Shown: piece by piece, positions 12,901 to 24,900 of the stretch
Layout: each line of letters starts with the position of its first letter
Numbering within the stretch: position 1 is the first letter of the stretch
From: Pisaster brevispinus
Lineage: Eukaryota; Echinodermata; Asteroidea; Forcipulatida; Asteriidae
Direction: 5' to 3'
NCBI GenBank assembly: GCA_023634235.1
Contig: JAMKCF010000013.1
Coordinates: 15,315,705-15,379,704 of the forward strand
Length of the DNA: 64,000 bases
Translations under genes and position numbers: made by a program
The notes under the pieces: model-generated
Database searches by the model: none
Told to the model about the DNA's origin: nothing
What the model saw: the letters and a program-made list of their open reading frames with translations, nothing else

Positions 12901-15900
12901 GAGAGACACGCATTTAGAAAAGGGTTCGGATTCCATAATCACCTTACCTTGTAGTAATAACGTCATCAAATAATCACACCCTCGATGGTCTGCGAGACCC
13001 AGATTCACAGAGCGGATATAATCTGCCAAATTCCCGCCGTCTAGCCATGGACGCTGTATTTAAAGAAGATAACGTAGACAGTTGGTTACTCATGAGAACA
13101 CAGCGCTGTCAAATTCTGAAACCTTTCTAAGATGATGAGGGCACATTTTTCTCTTTTTTCTCAAAAAACAGTGTTCTGACATGCTTCAATTTTTAGGTAG
13201 TATTTAAAGGTGTTGCACCGTTTTGAGAGGCCCTGTGACTTAGCTTTCTTCAGTCTAACTGGATCTGTTCATCACATAATTGATACCATAGGGGTCATCA
13301 GGGGTCATTCAAAATGTGCAACATTTAAAAACAGCTACAAAGAGTACTACTTGTTCAGGCCACCACTCCTCTCAAAGTAGAACTTACAATTTGTTGTTGT
13401 TTGTGAATATTGACACATTAGTAGAAAGTTAAGAGTAAACGACCACCTCTTTCCAACCTGGCCTAATCAACATGATCGCTTGCTAGACATTTTCCTGCAA
13501 TGTGCTTGTTTCTCTCAATATCAGACCTGACATTTCATCTCCAAGAGGGCAAGGTCATTTTCATTTTGCAAAGGGCACTTCCATTGGAAAATCTTTAAAA
13601 ACTATGGGAAACTTTTGAAGGGGCAACAGAGGCCAAGACCAGGGGCAACAGAGGCCAAGACCAGGGGCAACAGAGGCCAAGACCAGGGGCAACAGAGGCC
13701 AAGACCAGGGGCAACAGAGGCCAAGACCAGGGGCAACAGAGGCCAAGACCAGGGGCAACAGAGGCCAAGACCAGGGGCAACAGAGGCCAAGACCAGGGGC
13801 AACAGAGGCCAAGACCAGGGGCAACAGGGCCATGGCCCCCGTGTAACTCCAGGCCTGCAATATTATGTTTCCTTGTAGAAGTATCGGTGTTCTTTAAACA
13901 TCCTACACAGCCCCCCCTGTCATACTCTTTTTATGACCATTAAGATATGGACACCTTTTGACAGTCCTTAATAAGCCTCATCGGTCTGGAGGGTTTATTT
14001 GATGTCATAATTGCATCGGGATAATATTTCAGAAATGGTCGAGCTCCTACTTATCTTCAGAACCTTATTATATCGAACATTATTTCTAATAAGCCCCCAC
14101 AGCTCTCGCAAACTACGATCTTCTTCTGTTTGTCCCCTGCACCCCGGACCTTTACGCGGTATGGCCGCTGAGCGTTCACAGTCAGTGCACCAACATTATG
14201 GAACAATCTACCTCATCACATCCGTCAGGCATCATTTCTTGAATCCTTCATAGCCATGTTAAAAACTCATGTGCTTTTATTCAACGTAATACTCTACTCA
14301 AATTTGCATTTATTCGTTGATGCTTTTGTACAGCGCTTTGTAACCTTTGTAAAAGGTGCTTTGTAAATATCATTATTGTTATTATTAATATTATTATCCT
14401 TACATGGTCTCTCCTCACCGGAGACGTCTACTCCTGAATGCGGGGGTCAGGGTTCAAATCCCACTCAAGTAGCCTGGGTTTTTTTTCTTTCAGGGGACTG
14501 AAAGGGGTAAAAACAATATATATTTATAGCTAAAGAGAGTCGTTGAATGGGACTTTGATTGATTTGAATCCGATCTATTATCATTGGTAAGGCCAATATT
14601 TATAAGCAGAGTGAGCGTACTGTTTGCGCTAGTCTCACCGACATTACCAGTGCTCTACTTTATCTTGATTTAAAGAGAGTTATGCCATGTGCAAATCAAG
14701 TGACTTTGGCTACGGCTTTGGTCATTGGTTGTAATGACAATTGTAGGACTTTCTGCGTTCCGGCCATAGCTACTGCAGAATTGCCAAAGCCATCACTTCC
14801 GACAAGCTTGCAAGTGGCTTGACTTACTTTACTTAGCTGTCCCTTAGCTGTCTCCATTCCAGTCTTGCAAGTGGCACCAGACTATGTTTGAAGCAGCGCT
14901 GGCCATCATCCCGATTGTGAGAATCAGAGCAAACTAACATTTTTTTGCCTGCAGCGCTCTACCTTATCTTGATTCAAAGAGAGCAATCATTCTCTCCAGC
15001 AGCTGTTTCGCGTCAGCATCTCCCTCATCTTTAATTTAAAGAGGGCAGGGTATATATATAGGCCGGGCTCTCGGTAACGAAGCTTACCGAGCTTCTCACC
15101 TCTAATCCATGTTATGAGATTTACCACAGCCTAATGTAAATATTTCCCCAACGAGTTACAAGTCAGTCAAACAGACTGCTGTCATTTTACCATTCAGCGC
15201 GAAACCCATTTAAGGGGTGGGGTGGGATTGAAAGAAGGATCTACGTGTAATGTCATGTCGCTGCTTACCATTAGCACGGTAACCATTGGGAAAACTGTGC
15301 ACTCTATTGGCCTGTATGCTGGGCCTGATTTCAGAGAGCCTGTAAGCACAAAAACTGCTGAGCACAGACGAACCTTGCTTAGAAGAAACAGGTTATCAGC
15401 CAAAATTCCACAGCATGAACACTGTTGTGACTGGTGCCCCACTTATTTTTTGCTCAGCAAAGGAATTTGCTAAGCACTATTTTCTGCTTAGAAGCTTTTT
15501 GGAATGAGGCCCTGTTGGTTAAGTCAAGAGACTTTTCCATTGTTGATAAACAAACAGCACTGGTTGGCACGGACAGCCGGATGTTAGGAACTCAGTCAAC
15601 ATTTCTGCAAACTTTTTCAATTAGGAAAAAAACCCAGCCCATGCTAGGTTGCTTTGTTTCCAACAAAATTTAACACGATTTTTGAATATTTGTGTAATAG
15701 TTACAAACAGTAGCTACCTGATTTGCTTTGGCATTTATGGCTTTCCATAGTTTTCCCAACCCTGGTTGGCAGAAACAATTTTTTTTATATTCCAGCCCAA
15801 AGCTGGGTCATGTTTGTGTGTCATTTTACCCCAAATCACCCACTACATCCCTCAAAAGCATTTCTAATCTGTCCGTGAGTCTTTGGAGAAAGTATGTACA

Positions 15901-18900
15901 AACAAAATCCAATTATTAAACTTGTCACAATCCTCAGAGGGATTTTGGTGTCATTTTACAGGATCAACCACACACACAGAAAAAAACACCACAAATTTTT
16001 ACACTGAGATTGTGCCAAGTTTCAGAAGGGCAACTCTACAGTAGAAAAAGAAAATGTTAGGCATGTTTTTTTCAGAAAGGAAATATCAACTCCAGAACGC
16101 TATTCTGTCACTGAGCTGTCAACATAGGCATTTGGTACTGTCAAACGTATGCAAATTTCATCCAATTAGTTCTTGAGGTATGTCGGTACCCATGCATGGG
16201 TTACCACCAAGCTGGGGCAACAAAGTGTGAAATCTACTTAATAACGTCATTGCTGTGCCAGCGCAAACAACACAGCTCGTTTGACAGAGTTCCGGGTTCC
16301 ATGCCGGGCCCTATTCAACTGGATCAACTTCGGTGGAATCCATCCTAAACTTTGGAGGGGAAGTTATCCAAGCGTTTTTTTTTAACCCCCTTATTTTGTT
16401 TAAAAGCAAAGATGGAGCAAAGATTTCAAAGTTGATGGGTCAGCGCCATTTTCTCAATGGCCAAAAGTGCTTCTTGTTGGGCTGTGTCACGTGGTTTTGT
16501 ACACCCTCTAGTTTTATTGTACAACTCTGTGGTATCAATACAATAAGCTATTTGTGAGTTAGATTTTAATACTGATCTTTTAAAATATTTTTAAACATTA
16601 TTTTTAATGAGAAATTGCCTAACATCACGAGGCCGGACGGCCACTTCAAGGTGAGGGCTATACTCAACTGATTTGGGTTCTCAACCCAGATCAGTTGCCA
16701 CCAGAGCCACATTGCCACCTACTCCTGGGGCTGAAACAGGGTTACCCCTTCACAGTCTGTTTAAAGGATGTAGGCATGGGTATCATCCACTAAGAGCCTG
16801 GCTGGTAGAGCTGGATGCACTACCTTTCCAACTTCCAATGTTTGGTACAATGACTTGCTTAGTCACAAGTTACCGCTCAAATTTGAATTCCTCAGACTAT
16901 AGAGACAGTAACTATGTCTAATATTTTGGGGCAAGCTTTTGCGTAGTTAAGTAGTTGCATAGTTACGTAAAGAGACAGCGAACACCCATACACTATTTTG
17001 AATGAATGTGTACGGCACAATCATACCAGGGTTTGCTCATCTGGGGGTTGCTATACAAAAGCTTGCCCCGTACCATTTGACATAACAACTGTATCTATAG
17101 TCTGAGGAATTCAAATTCAACTGGTAACTTGTGACTTGGCAAGTCATTGTACCAGACTTTAATTCAAATCTACCTCGCAAATGGCTCGTTCAAAAAGCGA
17201 GAGTGCAAACACACAAGTAGAGATGCAGGTTCACCACTATAAACCAAGGTTTTTATTTTGGTTTTTTTTTTCATTCTCTTTCTGGTGGCGTAATCAAATT
17301 CCACCTATGCATCAAGGCGATGTGGCTTTATCTCATTTCTCGCGGTGCCCCTTAATATAATACTTGGTTCTTATATAGCACTTTATCACACCCCTAGGGG
17401 CGTATCAAAGCGCTCATGAATTTTTTCCTGAAAGGTATGTGGAGCTACATTTTAAAGTATGATACCTATTCCTTTACATACATTTGTAGCACCATGTAAT
17501 GGTTTACAAGGTGCTGTGGCACAATATGCTGCCAATCAAACCAGGAACACCGGGGCGGACCCCTTCTCTTTTCGATAAGTGCACTGGGTTCTTTTACGTG
17601 CGTTACACAACACGCGGGACCAACGGCTTTACGTCCCATCCGAAGGACGAAGCAATCATGGTCAAGTGTCTTGCTTAAGGACACAAGTGTCACGACCGGG
17701 ACTCGAACCCACACTCTGCTGATCAGAAACACCAGAGCTTGAGTCCAGTGCTCTTATCCGCTCGACCACGACATGCCTTGGTAGAATGTATCCACTGACA
17801 TTAGGTTTTCTAATTGAGATCTATCAGACAAGAGTAAAATTGCAGGTCTGCGTTTTGCATCAACATTTAAAGACTTCTATCAGCTAGCATATACCAGTAC
17901 AGCTCCATATATAATCATGGTCTTACAAAAAATGTGGCATTTTGCGATCATTAGGAATACCTTCATTAATTTTTAATTACCTTGCCAATTATTCCCTCAT
18001 CAAATCGAAAATGTCACTTGAAAATGCATGTTGTGCAAGCTACCTGAGCATTTATACAGCCCAACAATATAAAGGGGAAAATAATTTAGTTTGCTGCAAA
18101 ATTTAAGTGATTTACCAGAACAGATTTTTTGTTATGGACTCCCCCACCTTAAAGGTAAACTGTATCTTTGATTTTTGGAGCTGTTCATTTCTTAATCTTA
18201 TATATAAATGAATATATAAACAATAAAACTAACCTGTTAATTTTCATTTCAAAAGGTGGTAGCATTTTTGAGATATTGCCGAAAATCAGGCGGTTATGTC
18301 CACGCATCCCTGATTGGAATATACAATCTGAGAAACTCTTCATGCAGAAACGATTCTCGGATTGAAATGTTTTTGAATCCCTCTCTCTAAAACCACATTC
18401 CATTAAAGGGAATTATTTCTCAAAATGTTAAACATTAATTATCAACAGCTGCGGCGCTCATTACCAAGTTAAGTTGTTATGGTCATAAATTTTTGGAGTA
18501 TTAATTACCAAATGAGAAAGAGACTTGCTGACACAGTGCATCGAACTGTTTTTATTTGAACAAGCGCTCAGACTTGTAAAAGCAGATTTATCTAATTAGT
18601 CCTTAATGCCTGGTGTTTGTTAGTCTTGAAATCAAGTCGGTAATTGTTATGGGTGTAGTTGCGGGGATGGTACACACATCCTCGATCCCAATATGTGTGT
18701 GAGTCAGTCAGAGCCGGACGGACCTTGCCACGCACTACCTACGACCGTTGCATGAATGTATAATAATCGCACTGTGACTGTTGCATGAACGGCAGGATGT
18801 GTGTTTGTAATAGGCAGCGCTGGCAGACTAGACAAATAGACACTGACTAACGACTTGTCATCAAGTCTAGGTGTTTGTATTCCTTATTACTCAACAGAAT

Positions 18901-21900
18901 TGAAAGGTATTTTATAAGACTCAAAGTCAACATTTGAACATAACTTGTTTCTGTTCAAGATACTACGATGTGAGGTACTATTTATTAGTTATTGATATTC
19001 AATTAAAAAAACACAAGACCACCGGACTTGTCCATGTCATTAGTTTACTGGCCCAACACTAAAACTACTGGCCTCGGGCCAGCGTTCTAGTGTAAAATTT
19101 GAGCCTTGGTCTTTTTACATTATTTAAATCAAGGAAATTACGTAAACAGAAATAGCCTTTTTATTTGTGTCCTGGTGCTGTACAGTATTTTTTCTACTCA
19201 AATAGAGTTGGCACACCGATATACATCCTCAGAAGTGCCCGTAAATTTCTTCATTTCAAAAGATAGAACGCACCCTAGCGTGGTAAGTGGGTCATTTCCA
19301 GGCAATCGGCACCTATTCTCGGTCAAGACACTTGGGCAGTGTAAGATTTCGGCTCAGCTGAATCCCTAGTCATGCTCTAAGCTACGCCTGTGTGTTGATG
19401 CACAGATTTGGCGGGCTGGTTAAGTGCGATGCTCTTTCGGGTAATTTCACAAAATTTCATGGATCGAGGATTCCCCTTGGATGGTATTAGCTGAGGATGG
19501 TGAGGAGGAGTGGAATGGAAAACTGTGAGGGGGGGGGGGTGGTTGCTTTGTGCAGCCAGGATTTTTTCACCGGTGGCACGAGGGGGGAGGGGGTAAACGA
19601 AGGCGGGTTGCATTGCTTTCCAGTTGGGGGACGGGGAGCCAGGGGCCAAAGTCCTTTCTATTTTTTGAGGGCACTACATGTATTTGGATTTTTTTGTGAG
19701 GGATGGGGGGGGGCACCTGGGGGGTGGGATGTTGGCAAATGTGCCCCTCCCTAACTAAATAGCCAAATCAACCCAGAATGCCTGTTAGATTTGTTTTTGT
19801 TTTTTGACAATAATGTCAGGCTTGTTTTGATTGCGACAATAAAAGTAAGCATCGGTTATGGGTTCTTCAAATACCTAAATAAAAACAGAATTTCAGGCAG
19901 AATTATTTCTCTGGTGGTTAGGTTTTGGTAGGAATTTATAACCAGTGAGAGTTTTCAGTTTTCAGATCAAATGTCAATCGTTTAATTTGTAAACTCTTTA
20001 GTGGCAGCAAGTGGCTGGTACCAAAAATGCCAACGGCAGCCACAAGCGGTTTGTACCAAAATGTCCACACCTCCCAGAAATGTTTTGAGTTTTCGTTTTT
20101 GGAGGAGTTATAATCCTTATACTTACAGGGTTCTGCCAAGGTTTTTTTTTTTGTGGCGGAAAAATGTTTTTCCTAGATCATAAAAAATAGACTCAAACCA
20201 AAGAAGTACTCGAAGTGTAAGGCTTTGGATGCCATGTTAGTTTTTACTGGTCCTTTTGTTGAAAACCGTTGAAAGGAAATTGCAAGTTTAATTGAAAAAT
20301 TTGGATAAAGTGTGGTAGTCGGAATTAGAGAAAATTCTGCCAGTGGTGGTTGGAGAATCCTGAGAGTCGGGCGGGTTTTCCCCGGCACCAACCACTGTGG
20401 GCAGAAAAACCCTGACTTAGCATTAAATGTCACCTGCACTGAAACATTCACCGATCAGTTTGTGGTTGATCTTGAGACCGTAAATTGATTTGGAAGTTGT
20501 TTTAGAAACAACTGAGGTGTAACTAAATGGGCAGTATAACCCAGCAATTGAAAAACACAGGATTAATAATGTATGGGCCTGGCATTAATCAACCTCTTCA
20601 ATGCCGGAATTCCATTTTATTCCAAATGTCAAATGGTTAGAAACTAGCCATGTGGAAGAATGCAACAGAGTCAATTACTGCAGCTTTTGGAGACTCGTTT
20701 AGTTCAAGGTGTTGACGCTGTTAAATTCAACACCAAGCAAAGGGTGTTCCAGACAAGCCGGGGCCAATACTCCTAACGTTGCTCACAGATAAACACATTT
20801 TGTGTTATTACCAGGGCTCCGAGACTGAACACAAACTACTCGGCTGTTAACAGCCTTTTTTCGATTCTTGTGAATCATGATTGAAAGAGGGAGTTGGCGC
20901 AGCCTGATAGCAAATTGAATTTCGTTGTTGTCTTAGAAAACACAGCCACGGAGCATTTTTACAGATGCTCTCTTGTCTTTTTATCAAAGAAAACAGGGTC
21001 ATTGCGACTTTTAGGGGGGGGGGCTCTGTATTGCGATCGATGGGGGTGGGAGGGCTTTGACACCCCAAAATAGGTTGTTAGCAGTCTGCATTTTGGAATC
21101 ACGGGGCAATTGAAGCATCAAACTTGACAAAAACTAGGCTATAAAAACTAGGCGCTTCGTGCAAGATGCCACCATATTGCAATTGTAGTGAATGGTACCC
21201 AGATGAGAATATCTTCACTTTACTGCAGATAATTGGGCAACTTTTATTTAAATCATTTGGGCTAGAATTGCACTGTCAACAAAATACTTGGCTTCTTGTG
21301 TGAAAACTGGCAAAATAAAGGATGACATGAGACACATGTTCCTCCAATCAAATGACAAAGAACTGTGTATGTGGTATATAGTATTGTATGGTAAAGATTA
21401 TATCAGTATTTACTTAAATACAAGAATCTTTTTTAAATGCCAACATTGATTGTTGGTGAGTTTGCAGGCTGATGAACCCTAGTCTTTCTACTCTGCACCC
21501 ACCTAAATCAAAGATCTTCTTCAAATAATGCACTGTCATTATCCTTTTCGTTCTACTGCATCAGCCCGACTCATTATACCTAAATCTCATACCACCCACT
21601 ATGGCGATCAAGCATTTTCTCACATGGCACCAGTCTTATGGAACCAAGCTACCCAGCGACATCAGAAACATTCACTTTATCAACACACTTCAAACTCATA
21701 TCAAGAAACTTCTGTTTACTGCAAGTTATTAACTTTCCCGTTTTGGTGTAATTTTCTATTCAACCCAAAGTTGATTCTTCATCTTGTAAAGCGTATACTA
21801 TTCGTCTGTCTGACCATTGAGGAAAGCTCTTTTTGACTGTCTTGTTTCTCTCCAGTACAAAAGGGGTGTCTTCCTCATCAGTCTTCAATAATAATTCACT

Positions 21901-24900
21901 CACATGAATATTAAAACGAATTCACAAGCAATCGTTCTACCTTGACTTTGAAGCCCTCAGGTGTAGTGTCTGCCGAGATCACACCTGCCTTTGTCACAGG
22001 ATACTGTGATGGAATCTTTTTATCACACCCTGTGTACCATTATGAAGAGTGATCATCATTATTTCGGTATCTTTAGTGTTGATCCACTTTTCCAATAGAG
22101 CCAAGTGTATGTGTGATGCCTATAAATGTTATTAGTTTTCAGACAACTAAATTTATTCCAGTTTGTCCGTTTCAAGAGACATAGCATCATAATTTTGATT
22201 TGAAAAAAAAAAACATATTTAAAATATAAGTTAGACACAAATAACACTTCATGTATACTTATCCTGTTGGAACTTGAAAATGTTGGTTTTGGTTCAGTTT
22301 GTTGTAGAGTAGACAGTGTAGGGAAACCTTGCTAATCTCTTACAGACATACAGGAACTTTCATTGGTTATTATCGTTCTTTACAAGAGCTATGTTGGGCT
22401 TCTCAACTTTTCGACTAGACTGCTGTTGTGGTCTTCATCAGGAGACTGTTTAGTGTTACATTTTCCTTGCAACCACATTTCTGTTGTTTGTTTATTTCAT
22501 TTATTTACTAATTTACTCGGGCTTTAAATAATGTACAAAAACAAATAAAGAAGAGAATCGAAAACAAATTTACAAAAAAACAATCAAAAACTAATGGAAG
22601 CCTGGCAGATTTCCCAAAAGCCAGCCAGATCACTATCTGAGATAATCCCCTCACTGCTAATTTACTAACAAAGCCCTGGGGACCAGTGAATTTCCCACTC
22701 AAATTTGAGCATTGTTCTGAAAAAATGGGGATCATGAATGTGTTTAGAAAGCAATTTTCTGATCCGTTGTCAGCAAACCATTGTCACTGCAGTAATTTTT
22801 TTTAAAGGAAATTATCTACAGCCCACCCTTTTAAGGCCAAACACTTATTGCTTGGCGGCAGTCACTATGGCAACCACTTAAAACACAATGGTGGACAGTT
22901 ATTGCTGCTGTTTCATCACAGACCAAAGCCGGCCAAAGGGAGAGTGTCAGGCATGTGTGACGCCGCAAGCAGCTGTTTCTCTTCCTATCAATTGGGAACC
23001 GATCCATGCAATTTTAAACTACCGGTATTTAACGGATGCATCACCATGGAAACAGGGTCGCTCTCATTTGGAAGTTTGGAAGATGCCGTGCAAACAATAA
23101 AGACATAATTACTACGAAGGTTAAATTTTAAATACACTATTGATGGATGGAAGAGTAAATTGTACCCAATACTATTGTAATAACCTTAAGAGTTGGTGCG
23201 TTTCTCTGTGATCAGCACCAGGCATCCAGCAGTGCGGAATTCGTTACCACCTCAAAACATCCAAATGTCGACAATTCAAAATAATGGATCTTATACATTT
23301 TGTTCGCAGGGATTTTGAGTTGATTCCTGAATTTCCATATTGTCTAATTGAGGCAACACTGAATTTGACCTCTTGGCTGTAGAAAAATATTCCTTTATGG
23401 AATGTACAGACCCTTTTGTTATTGACACCCAACGATGTCATGTTTCAAATGTCACTCTGAAAGAGTGTCAAATAAAATGACATTTTGCATCATTTTAAAA
23501 GGAGTTTAGAGACTTTTTCCGGCTTTCATAAGGACTTTCTCTTTTGGAAAATGAGTGCGTAACAAAACTGAATTTACTATCGAGCCCCTTTTTAAAACTG
23601 GTATTAATTGGTTTTCATTATTTTTTGTTTATTTGTTTATATTATAGTACATTAAATAGTATAATTTTGTAGGTATTATTTATTCAATTTAAAAAAACAA
23701 ACAAATACAAAACCCCAAACGAAACAAATCTCCACCAATTTTAATAACGGCATTCCCTTCAAATTTTATTTCAAAAAATTATTTTTTCTTACAGTTTTTC
23801 TTATTCCTGTGAAAATGCAGTGTAATTGTTTTTGCTTTGTAACATAATAACAGCCAATTAATGTGCCCATAATGACTAATTATTACGATTATTTAATTTT
23901 ATTTCCAGGTATTCTGAACTTGGCATTGATCTGAACCATGATGGTGAGTTGGTTTTTTTTTTAAACAAGGCATCCCTTGATATTAAAAATAGTCTCGGAA
24001 GAGGTGAAATGTGAAGACTGACAAAATATACTCTGTTTATTTAGTACTGTAGTTTGGGTTTTTATTTTTTGTTTGCTGATGGTTCTTCTTTTTAATTTGG
24101 TTTTAAAATTGAGTTTATATTCGCAAGTATGTTATTATTATTGGTTTATTAAAAATGCAAACATGGCGGCCAAAAAGCCGAATTGCGGATGCATGTATAC
24201 AAAGAATAAAAATACTACTATAATTAAAATACACAAAAAAACACACATTAAAGTTAAACATACACATTACACAAGGGAGTAGGTATAAAAATTACCAAAA
24301 AGGCACCACAAAACCACAAACAAAAATAGACATATAAAAAAACAGCCAATTTTAAAAACAGAGCCAGCCAGTGAATTCTTTCGAGACACTCCAGCTGTTT
24401 TTTAGTTAACCCAGCAATCCAAACTGGTGAGGAGTACTCAAAAGAAGGCCTAACATACTGCACATACACTAGCTTGAGATCTATAATTGGTATGATAGAA
24501 ACAAAGTACAAATAATAAGACGTAATTATGTGGGAAAAGTTAGAACTCGCCGTAGACCTGCATTACAATTGGTTAAAGGACCAGAAAATGTTCGGATTGA
24601 CCACTTGGGGATATAAAAAGCGCTTGTTGTGAAATAAATGAATATGATTGAACACAATGTTTCGCGTAAATATCCCTTGAAATTGACTAACCACGGGAGA
24701 ACCGCTTTTTTGCTGAACCAATTTTTGGCTGCACAAAATGGGGGACCATATGTTCCAATGGTTGTATTTAAAGAGGAGGCAGATTTATGTTTTTGTAATC
24801 TTTACTCACTAATTACAACACAGTGTAGGTGTTGTTGTGCATGAAAAACTCTTGAAAAAACTAAGGAGAAATTCCAAACATCAAAGTTTTGAGAGATTTG

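Larger units (their letters stand above)
11772..23908 (+). other. Large P4HTM intron (12.1 kb)
   Basis: Contains a family B copy, the 22-bp minisatellite, LINE C-terminal fragments at 14100-14400 and 21485-21790, a foldback at 16840-17157, an antisense SINE, and a truncated family A copy. An antisense open frame at 12835-13059 is discussed separately. No extra P4HTM exon is needed: the phases on both sides match. Confidence 0.85.

Noticed and set aside
13561..13878. Several long ORFs on both strands with repeating residues (for example GNRGQDQ units)
   Set aside because: They are the 22-bp minisatellite read in different frames. All frames on both strands stay open because the unit has no stop codon, not because of coding.
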